Shown in pieces: positions 10,201 through 15,202 of a DNA stretch of 15,268 nt. Location of the stretch: positions 1 through 15,268 of the forward strand of contig JACMNZ010000567.1 of NCBI GenBank assembly GCA_014378285.1. The letters are read 5' to 3'. This DNA is from Pseudopedobacter sp. (GTDB lineage: Bacteria; Bacteroidota; Bacteroidia; Sphingobacteriales; Sphingobacteriaceae). Each line of letters opens with the position of its first letter. The first letter of the stretch is position 1. The notes under the pieces were generated by a model. The model was not told the origin of the DNA. It worked only from the letters and a program-made list of their open reading frames with translations, and ran no database searches. The translations under genes were made by a program, and so were the position numbers.

Positions 10201-11736
10201 TTTAGCTACCGAACTCGAAACAGTAGGGACATTTACAGTAAGCACATCATTACTACTAACTACAGTTACATTTCCCGAATAAGTGCCATAAGCACTACCA
10301 CTTAATCGAACGTAAATAATAGTACTGCTAACCGTCCCCGAACTTTGAATTAAGGTTTGCGTAGTAGCATAACCTGTAGCGCCTCCTGCAGTTTTAGATA
10401 CTTCAAAACCAGTTGGAGCTGTAATTACAATATTGTCAGTTAAATTTGTACCCCCAACGGTAAAAGTAGTATTAGAACTAGCTGTACCATAAGTTGTACT
10501 TAAAGCAGAAAGTGTCCCTGTTGCAGTAATCGCTGGAACAACTAAAGTTGTTCCATATGAGGTGGATCCAGCCAAAGTAGGAACTCCAGCTCCATTTTTA
10601 GCTAAGATTTTAAAGGTATATGTGGTGGTAGGAGACAAACCTGATACTGTTTGAGTACCCCAAGTAGCTTTAGTTTGATAGACTGCTGCAGCCCCTAATA
10701 ACCCATTGGCCTGAACATAAGTACTAGTAGTAGTTTCATAAATAGCATAATTCGTAACTGCAGAATTTGAATCACTACCAATAGCTAAATGCAACGAAGT
10801 CCCTGAAGGATTAGTGACAATAGGTGCAGAAGGGGTTACGGCTAAAGTATAAAAAGTATTAACACTGCCATAACCTTTTAAACCAGTACTTTTGGTAGCA
10901 TAAGCTGCATAGGAATATTGAACATTTGGAGACAAAACATTTCCTGTAATATTTGTAAAACTACCTGTTCCTGAATTAGGACTTGAACTAACTAGATTTG
11001 TCACTCCAGCTCCACCAACTGTTGGATTAGCATTAGTAGTAGTCACAGCATAAACGATACCAGTTACTATAATGCTTGAACCTCCCGTTGCACTTACGTT
11101 ACCGCCAAACGTGCCAGAGTTGCTTGTAATAGTGCTAACATTTGTTGTACTGACGGTCGGTGGTGTTTCGATACCAACAAGCTTAACATCATCTATTCGT
11201 ATTGCGTTACCCCCAGATTTAACAAATCTAATTTTTAAGCCACTAATTTGAGCATCAGTCGGAAGAGATAACGATTTGGCAAGGTACCATCCAGTTGTTG
11301 CACCAGCAGCTTCATTAAATAAGGTACTGGAAGTATTAGCTAAAGTTACCCAAGAACTCCCATTCCAATAATCCACCGAAAAAGAAGCATGAGCAGACAA
11401 ACTTTCTTTTCGATATGCATATTGTAGCGATATGGAAGTATAATTAGAAGCATTTATCCCTTCTATTGAAAATCCGTAAGCTCCTGCAGTGGAAGTAAAA
11501 AATATATTTCCACCTCCTGAAGCTCCTGTATATGTTGATGAAGGACTTGTCGTTCTTAAATCAGCACCATTTGATTGTCCGCCATTAGAATAGGAAAGTG
11601 ATGAGCTATTTTGAAAAGTATTCGAAGCTATGGTAGTTGTGCCACTAGGAGTTCCCATATTTTCGGAAACAATATTTTGAGCCCATAAATTTGAAAAAGA
11701 AAGGCATAATAGTAGGATAGTTAATTTTGCTCTCAT
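1255..11736 (-). CDS. Giant secreted Rhs/YD-repeat protein with adhesin-like N-terminal half, SpvB and FG-GAP regions and a C-terminal toxin-like tip
   Basis: This 3493-residue protein begins with a Sec signal peptide (MRAKLTILLLCLSFSNLWAQ, cleavage near residue 19-20). Residues 20-190 form a beta-sandwich-like domain seen at the front of flavobacterial surface proteins, followed by FN3-like segments (about 195-395), a Bacteroidota adhesin domain (about 400-510), a YDG-type domain (about 515-600, with KVCDGY in place of the usual KVYDGT) and an invasin-like segment (about 778-880). Four Ig/PKD-like repeats fill 882-1139. An SpvB-type domain starts at 1163 (motif GIAGQGWNINSISYISR). Five FG-GAP-type acidic motifs lie near 1467, 1590, 1681, 1736 and 1814 (for example GDFDGDGKMD). 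YD repeats run from about 2240 to 3165 and end in YDPKLHRFLEADN (starting Y3124) and NRYGYCLNNPLKYSD. A Gly/Ala-rich hydrophobic stretch and a novel tip complete the chain. SpvB, FG-GAP and YD together are the plan of TcB/TcC toxins, whose shell encloses the toxic tip. No T9SS tail is present. The ATG is supported by the signal peptide. Confidence 0.97.
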   Translation of the reverse strand: MRAKLTILLLCLSFSNLWAQNIVSENMGTPSGTTTIASNTFQNSSSLSYSNGGQSNGADLRTTSPSSTYTGASGGGNIFFTSTAGAYGFSIEGINASNYTSISLQYAYRKESLSAHASFSVDYWNGSSWVTLANTSSTLFNEAAGATTGWYLAKSLSLPTDAQISGLKIRFVKSGGNAIRIDDVKLVGIETPPTVSTTNVSTITSNSGTFGGNVSATGGSSIIVTGIVYAVTTTNANPTVGGAGVTNLVSSSPNSGTGSFTNITGNVLSPNVQYSYAAYATKSTGLKGYGSVNTFYTLAVTPSAPIVTNPSGTSLHLAIGSDSNSAVTNYAIYETTTSTYVQANGLLGAAAVYQTKATWGTQTVSGLSPTTTYTFKILAKNGAGVPTLAGSTSYGTTLVVPAITATGTLSALSTTYGTASSNTTFTVGGTNLTDNIVITAPTGFEVSKTAGGATGYATTQTLIQSSGTVSSTIIYVRLSGSAYGTYSGNVTVVSSNDVLTVNVPTVSSSVAKLGLTISGITALNKVCDGYTNSYISGTATLNGVLASDSANVTLVTNAATANFADALVGTGKVVTITGYTHSGSASGNYSLTQPTGLSADITPNTGSDVVLNSGSTTSNNDTINYQLFQGSQLSNSTSGTNGCTAVMGFYVRDGGAGSDADNLPTELTAITFNVTNPDNILSARLFSTNTPLGQVVSVNGNSQLVFTALSNEIVAPDNDKIAINLRVTFKPNVIDNQQMKFTIASVTAKAGGSLFTFANGGGATSKVTGDINRVKVTADHLVFDQQPTSGLFVGTTMSPSPTVIAKDSFGSIDLDVFSSVALTSSGTLSSSPQSYSTFNNTGVYTFNNVTPTSAGTGLILTASATGLNNATSNTFTVNNLIVPSFTQVNPICVGSALILPNGSNDTPTINGTWSPAINNLATTTYTFTPNAGQNATSTTITVVVNSNVLPTFNFVGPIVFGGSLAALPTTSNNGINGTWAPALNNTATTTYIFTPNMGLCATTASLTVVVNVIPTFNSIAAICSGGFLSLPNISTNTITGTWSPAINNLATTTYTFTPNPGQNATSTTMTVVVNPTVVPTFNNVPPTERGTALNPLPTTSLEGIPGTWLPALNNLATTTYTFTPSVPCASVNTLTIVITDPDIPNGGSTGGDYNSDGISTTPSYHDTQGKLEISNSGQAVYTLPIALPPSISSVGPTINLMYSSGQSGGIAGQGWNINSISYISRIATRLDIDGFKDGVDFDSNDKLALDGQRLLVKTGSTYWADGSLYETEVQSNSKIQLMGSGSNIYFIVTSPDGSRSWYGNYGGMNATDLSAYYIVRYEDAEGNFIIYNYNKPLNKSLCIDTIQFSANTNSNTSPLNYIKFSYTNAARTENAYFKGVLVEKAELLYKIKVYTNDNLFKEYRLTHTADPQLGYQRIIKIQELNGAGEAANPVVFKYNTTQDIVTEKTNLYTDSYSVNDAPQLTGDFDGDGKMDFVANNKMYLKTFINTPTAPITLPSMSSRRFSGTTLFDNKLNQSQTIIDATLNVDSIVFRYFGYHQNTNSVVQENTKTIAMDNTAICSNACESSTYADANLCNNSKKSAVNYIEGDFNGDGITEVILVRYDESYEYAVDPTLCIQAEGQDPICLCSLLHHTISNTPSEILLINLDNNASTTIGSPGVAILSGLGITRSYLDKTLVGDYNSDGKSDILVVKSNKTYKIYTFNQLNVSPWVAVEVIGEGVLDSYADDKPFLLGDYNGDGKPDIMIPEVDGTCVPSPGNVFNPPVVCPNSNVWNIYYSNPNPAGGVFFTKKPYQITDYIKQYGDDYNSYYALDINKDGKSDLVKAAAGLYFTGSFWDPKDIDSRWRISTYVNNIGNNASGATNWIYTYESPSGHNSDDNSFPIPIVADIKYKGLSSDMLIIRDHGQSSFAKTITYIDFKKSVTVENSLQKVTQSNGAIVDEISYTPMQSSDTNGGLGSASDFYSSNNSVNYPALELKQMPSNRLVSELKNTALGITKTQNFSYNGYIVQLDGVGGIGFKKVARSAWYNSSSDKKTWAVTEIDPLLRGATICTYTLQPSTTPFSFPTNLTTGLMSKTENNFTISAPNLYPYTILLQNQKSTDYITGIVKETVYNNYDTYNLPTSVTNNNYIGTTLQGTTTTITDYDAPSFGTGSTYFIGRPHKTTTTATAYGNTKKSSQTISYVNGNVSEIDKNVYQPDGVTLDPVTMVEKMTYYSNGLLKDKEISAIGTTPGVNDVDARKVSYTYDSTNRFVNTTTDPELLVSTNMSFHPLYGTVLGAKNPFNQATTNVYDNWGKLISVTDNTLNLKTNYSYARTNDIYTTTVTKTTAGGVSDGSGSIVDQDVLSREIRKGSKNLNGTWTYIATEYDAYGRKYRTSEPYFGAGSPSQWTTFLYDDYSRPIRTTYYTGKVANTTYSGLTATVADSVMSKAKTIDANGQTTSTTDTPGGTINYKYDANGSLLESDYNGIKITMLYDNWGRKTQINDPSAGINTYTYNAYGEIKTEGTPKGLTAITYDGLSGRVLTKSIQGLTTADGTNILSTYSYNSATKLLESIAVVNPNDGNSTFAYTYDSQRRLFKTEETQNLLPSGTAIFTKQNTFDTFSRVDTETSSATAFGKTSTKTIKHSYSSNNGAENQIKDNATAANLWQANTVDARGNIKTAALGNGISITNTFDQYGYAHQFQHKLGATDIMTLNTTFEPVLGNLSSRYNSMFDMQEDFTYDALDRLTAWDGLTTNILTLPFNTTTEGFIFNGTSIQGSVSNVTGKLKVILKNIAANVTKDLNINAAPGDKLHIKGDISNKTALSGTTAKLLLIETDVNDDSNFIEFPIVTIANGAFDLDYIVSDSFENAKLSLKFTIEGGTSSGGGGQDPFIDDSIDGTTPPLTAAASFNLDNLKIDKIAVNKQNYDDRGRITNNKVGDYQYDASHPYQNNSINITPNALNYYTGRPEQNVTYNAFKAPIKIDEQDVDVIYFGYNAFEQRSAMYYGDTSTDKLTKPYRKYYSADGSMEIKATFASGNTSTPVSVEFMTYIGGNAYSAPVVVKSDGTTQDYFYLHRDYQGSILAITNATGAIVEKRLFDPWGDIVKVQDGAGNALAQLTFFDRGYTGHEHLQSVGLINMNARLYDPKLHRFLEADNYIQDPSNTQNYNRYGYCLNNPLKYSDVTGNFSIADLAGCIPVIGSIFASLIMGQSIDWDRVAVDALVTGISAAVTFGIGSACAGITNFYTKAAVSALAHGVFQGGLSAAMGGKFWAGFAAGALSSIAASAWEGGTTTETHFQANHNLTEGHFVTETTVHAGIGAGTGAIGTLAFSAIAGGAGSAIGGGNFWQGATTGLIVAGFNGLMHQDQQQPKVKQASWDIDGDRKISLSEANEWYRYGGGQPITVDASKVDLNFVNTSDWVSGNTYTIQTLFSSEEGSVFGNISVKYLGNNQVKILSDTYNFEQHGSYLSSPIRNPANSVGRWVAGDGIQFKINFTGINTIIPRVYNFERGPKY
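1258..1665 (-). other. C-terminal tip of the giant Rhs protein: EF-hand-like loop plus unrecognised toxin-like domain
   Basis: These are residues 3358-3493, after the Rhs core. They open with DIDGDRKISLSE (D3358-E3369), which fits the 12-residue EF-hand loop: Asp at positions 1, 3 and 5, Ile at 8 and Glu at 12. The remaining 120 or so residues, starting EWYRYGGGQPITV, look all-beta and polar. A cluster of possible catalytic residues stands out: D3437, Y3439, N3440, H3444 and R3453 in SDTYNFEQHGSY and PIRN. This D-x-Y-(D/N) core followed by His and Arg is loosely like the catalytic region of colicin M-type lipid II phosphatases, but the spacing differs and Asn replaces the second Asp, so this is only a lead. 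Position after the Rhs core and before a candidate immunity gene is the main reason to call it a toxin tip. Confidence 0.6.
8522..9005 (-). repeat. Direct repeat inside the giant gene: two copies of about 97 bp, 387 bp apart, within four tandem Ig/PKD-like units
   Basis: Bases 8522-8618 and 8909-9005 align without gaps, with about 8 differences (roughly 92% identical). The offset is 387 bases, or 129 codons, so the frame is kept. At protein level the region has four related units of about 60-70 residues, each with a TW(S/A/L)PA(I/L)NN and TTTYTFTP or TTTYIFTP core. Units 1 and 3 share GQNATSTT after that core. Units 2 and 4 carry a Cys-containing variant instead. The array therefore looks like a two-unit block that was duplicated once. 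Such repeats act as extracellular spacers in adhesins. They are also prone to expansion by recombination and to collapse in assembly. Confidence 0.85.
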
Positions 11737-11851
11737 ATTTTTTAGTCTATTTAATTAATTTCGCTTTTGAATACTTTTTTCGTATTACTATTTAAATGCG
11801 ATTTGATTTTTTTAATTTGAAGTAAACACTTGATATTTAAGGAAGTTATAT

Positions 11852-12298
11852 TTAATCCTTTACAATTTTTAACGATTTTTGTTCTCCATTGCTGTAGTTC
11901 AAAACTAAAGTGTATATAGCTTGAGGCAAATCTTGGAATGGAAATGTATAAGTATTGCTCTTATCAAGGTCATTAACCTTTTTAATTAATTGTCCACTTA
12001 AACTATATAAGTCAATTGACAAAACTTTGTTGTCATTTGCAAGTTCCCATTTTAAGTAAAGCTCTTCTTTAACAGGATTAGGATAATATTTAATGTCATC
12101 ATAAATATCAACCTTTGTTAAGTTTGAGTCTGTTATGGTTTTTATATTTTTTGGAGGATGAGCGTTTTGTTTATTGCCAATATGTATTAAATGGCGTTTG
12201 ATTTGATTACCAGTATTGTCATAGTCAAATAAAAGTTTACTTTGACAGAAACAATTGGATACAAATAGAAAAAACAATAGGAAGAATAGATTTTTCAT
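11852..12298 (-). CDS. Small secreted protein with one YD-like motif and a T9SS type A sorting tail
   Basis: This 148-residue protein has a signal peptide (MKNLFFLLFFLFVSNCFCQ, cleavage near residue 18). Right after it comes FDYDNTGNQIKR (24-35), which matches the YD-repeat pattern Y-D-x-x-G-N/R. After a short polar linker, residues 69-148 form a type A sorting domain: KYYPNPVKEELYL (YPNP at 72-75), SIDLYSLSGQLIKKV, LPQAIYTLVL, and the basic end KSLKIVKD. In the family this tail directs export through the outer-membrane T9SS and usually attachment to the cell surface. There is almost no other cargo. The gene is 115 bases upstream of the giant Rhs gene on the same strand, with no obvious terminator or promoter box between them. 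I infer that it works with the giant, perhaps by adding a YD strand to the shell and supplying the export signal that the giant lacks. A freestanding T9SS fragment from an older, larger gene is the alternative. Confidence 0.9.
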   Translation of the reverse strand: MKNLFFLLFFLFVSNCFCQSKLLFDYDNTGNQIKRHLIHIGNKQNAHPPKNIKTITDSNLTKVDIYDDIKYYPNPVKEELYLKWELANDNKVLSIDLYSLSGQLIKKVNDLDKSNTYTFPFQDLPQAIYTLVLNYSNGEQKSLKIVKD

Positions 12299-12358
12299 AA
12301 AACTGAATTTAAATTATATACTTAATTTGCTAAAATAGATAGTTAACGTTATCTTTAG

Positions 12359-12375
12359 GTACACAAAAAGTGTAC
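12359..12375. promoter_or_regulatory. Short perfect dyad in the leader of the T9SS/Rhs operon
   Basis: GTACAC, five A residues, then GTGTAC form a perfect 6-bp inverted repeat with a 5-base spacer. It lies about 60 bases upstream of the small T9SS gene and some 30 bases downstream of the candidate -7 box. It could be an operator for a dimeric regulator or a small hairpin in the 5' leader. Chance cannot be excluded for arms of six bases. Confidence 0.3.
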
Positions 12376-12404
12376 ATTTTGTTAAATTATTTGTTGTAAA
12401 GATC

Positions 12405-12412
12405 CAAAAATA
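12405..12412 (-). promoter_or_regulatory. Candidate flavobacterial -7 promoter box for the accessory operon
   Basis: On the minus strand this reads TATTTTTG, a match to the Flavobacterium -7 consensus TAnnTTTG. It lies about 107 bases upstream of the first gene of the leftward operon. No TTG is seen at the expected -33 distance, because the space upstream is occupied by the 24-bp palindrome. The call therefore rests on the -7 box and on position. Confidence 0.4.
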
Positions 12413-12422
12413 AAATCACAAA

Positions 12423-12446
12423 AAAATCACCTCTAGAGGTGATTTT
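12423..12446. terminator. Perfect 24-bp palindrome, probable intrinsic terminator (bidirectional)
   Basis: The sequence AAAATCACCTCT-AGAGGTGATTTT is fully self-complementary. It can fold into a hairpin with a GC-containing middle, flanked by A-rich and T-rich ends on either strand, the layout of a bidirectional rho-independent terminator. No gene ends immediately beside it: the tRNA fragment, era and the operon all point away from it. It may have served a gene that has been lost, or insulate the operon promoter from transcription entering from the right. Confidence 0.6.
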
Positions 12447-12710
12447 GCTATACGAAATTACATATAAAATATATTTGAATTTCTTTAAAATACCCATCGA
12501 ACTTTATTAGTTCTATTTATGCTTTATCATTAAAATTAATCAAGGGAAAAAATAGAAAACAACTAATAAAAATAAAGCATTACATTTGCTCTCGAAACAG
12601 AACAGGATTCATAACATATGCATACAGAATCGCATACGTTTTTGAAGATTAGTTACTCATAAAGTGCGGTATTTAGGTTGATAGTTTGGTTATAAATGAT
12701 TAGAAAATCA
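12447..12710. other. AT-rich gap without a recognisable gene
   Basis: About 260 bases between the palindrome and the tRNA fragment contain no credible ORF and no complete RNA gene. A few partial inverted matches occur (12503-12512 with 12561-12570, and 12519-12527 with 12574-12582), but they cross and cannot form one nested hairpin. The 5' half of a tRNA-Met would be expected to begin near 12678, yet the sequence there does not pair with the surviving 3' half. Confidence 0.6.
12581..12588 (+). promoter_or_regulatory. Weak candidate -7 box pointing toward the tRNA fragment and era
   Basis: TACATTTG matches the TAnnTTTG consensus on the plus strand. No TTG is present at the expected -33 position. 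If real, it would drive transcription through the tRNA remnant to the terminator at 12763-12799. In such an AT-rich gap a chance match is quite possible. Confidence 0.25.
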
Positions 12711-12753
12711 GCTCATAACCCGAAGGTCACAGGTTCGAGTCCTGTTCCCGCTA
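12711..12753 (+). pseudogene. 3' half of a tRNA-Met gene (anticodon CAT), likely attachment-site remnant
   Basis: The anticodon loop CTCATAA (12712-12718) with CAT, the 3' anticodon strand CCCGA (12719-12723), the variable loop, the T stem ACAGG/CCTGT (12729-12733 and 12741-12745) around loop TTCGAGT, the acceptor 3' strand TCCCGCT (12746-12752) and discriminator A are all intact. The 5' partners are missing: the bases before the loop read ATCAG where TCGGG is needed, and there is no D arm or AGCGGGA acceptor strand near 12678. It cannot fold as a tRNA. The segment that survives, from the anticodon to the 3' end, is the one that tyrosine-recombinase elements commonly duplicate when they insert into tRNA genes. 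I read it as an att remnant by inference. Whether the parent was the initiator or elongator Met tRNA cannot be told from this half. Confidence 0.8.
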
Positions 12754-12762
12754 CTAGAAACT

Positions 12763-12799
12763 AAAAACCGAAAACACTAATTGAGTTTTCGGTTTTTTT
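12763..12799 (+). terminator. Intrinsic terminator behind the tRNA remnant
   Basis: A perfect 13-bp stem, AAAAACCGAAAAC pairing with GTTTTCGGTTTTT, encloses a 9-base loop and continues into a run of seven T. It lies 9 bases after the tRNA 3' end and 12 bases before the era start. It probably ended the original tRNA transcript, and era would then need its own start of transcription or readthrough. Confidence 0.85.
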
Positions 12800-12811
12800 A
12801 TTATAATTTAA

Positions 12812-13696
12812 ATGAGTCATAAAGCAGGATTTGTAAATATCATTGGCAACCCAAACGTGGGCAAATCAACCTTAATGAACGCTTTTGTTGGCGAACGCTT
12901 GTCGATAATCACTTCCAAAGCGCAAACCACTAGGCATAGAATTTTAGGCATTGTTAATGGCGAAGATTTTCAGGTCATCTTATCAGATACACCAGGAATA
13001 ATAAAACCAGCTTACGAAATGCAAAAATCAATGATGGATTTTGTGAAGTCTGCTTTTGAAGATGCCGATGTATTGCTATATATGGTTGAAATTGGTGAAA
13101 AGGAATTGAAAGATGAAGACTTTTTCAATAAAATTATTTTTTCTAAAATCCCGGTATTGTTACTTTTGAATAAAATTGATACATCAAACCAAGAGCAATT
13201 GGAGGAACAAATAGCGTTATGGTCAACCAAAGTGCCCAATGCAGAAATTTATCCAATTTCGGCTTTAGAAAATTTCAATGTGAAAGAAGTCTTTACTCGT
13301 ATTTTGGAATTGCTCCCGTTTTCTCCTCCCTATTATCCAAAAGATGCACTGACGGATAAACCCGAACGTTTTTTTGTGAACGAAACCATTCGTGAAAAAA
13401 TCTTGCTGAATTATGACAAAGAAATTCCATACGCAGTAGAAATTGAAACCGAAGAATTTTTGGAAGAGGAAAAAATTATCCGCATTCGTTCGGTCATAAT
13501 GGTAGAACGTGATACTCAAAAAGGAATTATTATTGGTCACAAAGGTAGCGCTCTAAAAAAAGTAGGAATGCAATCGCGCGAGGATTTAGAAAAGTTCTTT
13601 GGCAAACAAATACACATCGAATTGTACGTAAAAGTCAACAAAGACTGGAGAAGCAATGCATTTCAATTACGCCGTTTTGGTTACAATCAAAAATAG
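12812..13696 (+). CDS. era: GTPase Era (30S ribosome assembly, 16S rRNA binding)
   Basis: Era is an essential GTPase that binds the 3' end region of 16S rRNA and helps 30S subunit maturation. At 294 residues it has the normal length. All G motifs are present: G1 GNPNVGKST (12-20), the G2 region around TTRHR (39-43), G3 DTPG (59-62), G4 NKID (120-123) and G5 SAL (150-152). The C-terminal KH RNA-binding domain carries GHKGS (242-246) and continues through the expected helix and final strands. The ATG at 12812 is 12 bases after the tRNA terminator, too close for a conventional promoter between them. The message may start upstream or depend on readthrough. Der follows after 195 bases on the same strand. 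Nothing in the protein looks altered. Confidence 0.99.
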   Translation: MSHKAGFVNIIGNPNVGKSTLMNAFVGERLSIITSKAQTTRHRILGIVNGEDFQVILSDTPGIIKPAYEMQKSMMDFVKSAFEDADVLLYMVEIGEKELKDEDFFNKIIFSKIPVLLLLNKIDTSNQEQLEEQIALWSTKVPNAEIYPISALENFNVKEVFTRILELLPFSPPYYPKDALTDKPERFFVNETIREKILLNYDKEIPYAVEIETEEFLEEEKIIRIRSVIMVERDTQKGIIIGHKGSALKKVGMQSREDLEKFFGKQIHIELYVKVNKDWRSNAFQLRRFGYNQK

Positions 13697-13789
13697 ATGT
13701 TTTGTAATCGAATAACGATTTTAAGTTCCTGATGTTCCTAAAATTCGGCAATCATAAATCGTTAATCATCAATCTTAAATCTAAAACCG

Positions 13790-13797
13790 TACTTTTG
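13790..13797 (+). promoter_or_regulatory. Candidate flavobacterial -7 promoter box for der
   Basis: TACTTTTG fits TAnnTTTG exactly, 94 bases upstream of the der ATG in the only sizeable gap between era and der. A good TTG at the -33 distance is not seen. The gap otherwise holds only very short reading frames (30 and 13 codons) that I do not consider genes. Confidence 0.45.
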
Positions 13798-13891
13798 CAA
13801 AAAATTCAGCTATCATTAAGAAAGTAACACTTATTATGGCAAGGATTAATTTCAGCTCATTCATAGTTGAATTCTAATATCAAAAAATCAA

Positions 13892-15202
13892 ATGAACAAT
13901 ATTGTAGCCATAGTAGGAAGACCAAACGTAGGAAAGTCTACTTTTTTTAATCGATTAATTCAAAGAAGAGAGGCTATTGTTGACTCGGTTAGTGGTGTTA
14001 CACGTGACAGAAATTATGGAAAAAGCGAATGGAACGGGAAAGAGTTTTCTGTTATAGATACCGGAGGTTATATCAAAGGTTCGGACGATGTTTTTGAAGC
14101 AGAAATTCGTCGGCAGGTTGAATTGGCTATTGATGAAGCAGATGCGATTATTTTTGTGGTTGACGTTGAAGAAGGTATCACACCAATGGATGCCGAAGTA
14201 GCGAAATTGTTGAGAAAAGTTACCAAACCCATACTGTTGGCCGTTAATAAAGTAGACAATGCCATGCGCGAAAAAGATGCCATTGAGTTTTACAATCTTG
14301 GTCTTGGCGAATATTTTACTATTGCCAGCATCAGCGGTAGCGGAACAGGAGATTTGCTTGATAAATTAGTAGAAGTATTGCCCGAATTGCCCGAAGTTAG
14401 CGAAGAGGAAGCGGCATTGCCAAGATTTTGCGTTGTTGGTCGTCCCAATGCTGGAAAATCATCATTCATAAATGCCTTGATTGGCGAAGAACGTTATATT
14501 GTTACCGATATTGCAGGAACAACCCGCGATGCTATTGATACTAAATACAACCGTTTTGGTTTTGAATTTAACTTGGTTGACACCGCAGGAATACGCAGAA
14601 AAGCTAAAGTAAAAGAAGATTTAGAATTTTATTCGGTGATGCGTTCCGTTCGTGCTATTGAGCATTCAGATGTGATAATATTATTGATAGATGCTACGCG
14701 CGGCTTTGAAGGTCAAGATCAAAGTATTTTTTGGCTTGCCGAAAAGAACCGAAAAGGCGTTATCATTTTGGTCAACAAATGGGATTTAATCGAAAAAGAC
14801 ACCATGTCAACCCGTGATTATGAGGCTAAAATAAGAGAAGAATTAAAACCATTTATCGACGTTCCAATTTTGTTTGTGTCTGCATTAACCAAACAACGTT
14901 TGTTAAAAGCATTGGAAGAAACAGTAAAGGTTTATGAAAACAGAAAGCAGCGCATTCAAACTTCCAAGTTCAACGACTATATGTTGAAGCTGATAGAAGC
15001 TTTTCCGCCACCAGCCTTGAAAGGAAAATACGTAAAGATTAAATATTGCATGCAATTGCCAACACCTACACCACAGTTTGTGTTTTTTGCCAATTTGCCA
15101 CAGTATGTTCAAGAGGCATATAAACGTTTCTTGGAAAATAAAATCCGTGAACACTGGGATTTTTCGGGAGTGCCGATAGATATTTACATTAGAGAAAAAT
15201 AA
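13892..15202 (+). CDS. der: GTPase Der (EngA), 50S ribosome assembly
   Basis: Der is the bacterial GTPase with two G domains in tandem and is needed for 50S subunit assembly. At 436 residues this protein has the usual length. Domain 1 has GRPNVGKST (9-17), DTGG (56-59) and NKVD (119-122). Domain 2 has GRPNAGKSS (183-191), DTAG (230-233) and NKWD (295-298). The C-terminal KH-like domain (roughly the last 80 residues) includes the PTPTPQFVFF strand and ends FSGVPIDIYIREK, as expected. The ATG gives an immediate G1 motif at residue 9, so the start is secure. It is on the same strand as era and probably has its own promoter. The 66 bases after its stop show no clear terminator before the window ends. 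Confidence 0.99.
   Translation: MNNIVAIVGRPNVGKSTFFNRLIQRREAIVDSVSGVTRDRNYGKSEWNGKEFSVIDTGGYIKGSDDVFEAEIRRQVELAIDEADAIIFVVDVEEGITPMDAEVAKLLRKVTKPILLAVNKVDNAMREKDAIEFYNLGLGEYFTIASISGSGTGDLLDKLVEVLPELPEVSEEEAALPRFCVVGRPNAGKSSFINALIGEERYIVTDIAGTTRDAIDTKYNRFGFEFNLVDTAGIRRKAKVKEDLEFYSVMRSVRAIEHSDVIILLIDATRGFEGQDQSIFWLAEKNRKGVIILVNKWDLIEKDTMSTRDYEAKIREELKPFIDVPILFVSALTKQRLLKALEETVKVYENRKQRIQTSKFNDYMLKLIEAFPPPALKGKYVKIKYCMQLPTPTPQFVFFANLPQYVQEAYKRFLENKIREHWDFSGVPIDIYIREK

Noticed and set aside
12503..12582. Inverted matches in the AT-rich gap that suggest an RNA hairpin
   Set aside because: The two pairs cross rather than nest, the arms are short and nearly all A/T, so chance is the better explanation.
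12678..12753. A complete tRNA at the junction
   Set aside because: The 5' half does not pair: no acceptor 5' strand, no D arm and a broken anticodon stem. Only the 3' half is tRNA.
13012..13540. Minus-strand ORFs opposite era (75 and 91 codons)
   Set aside because: Shadows of a conserved essential gene; Ser- and Phe-rich translations without recognisable features.
13697..13891. Short plus-strand frames (30 and 13 codons) between era and der, as possible leader peptides
   Set aside because: No supporting ribosome signal, no run of regulatory codons and no attenuator-like hairpins; expected by chance at this base composition.
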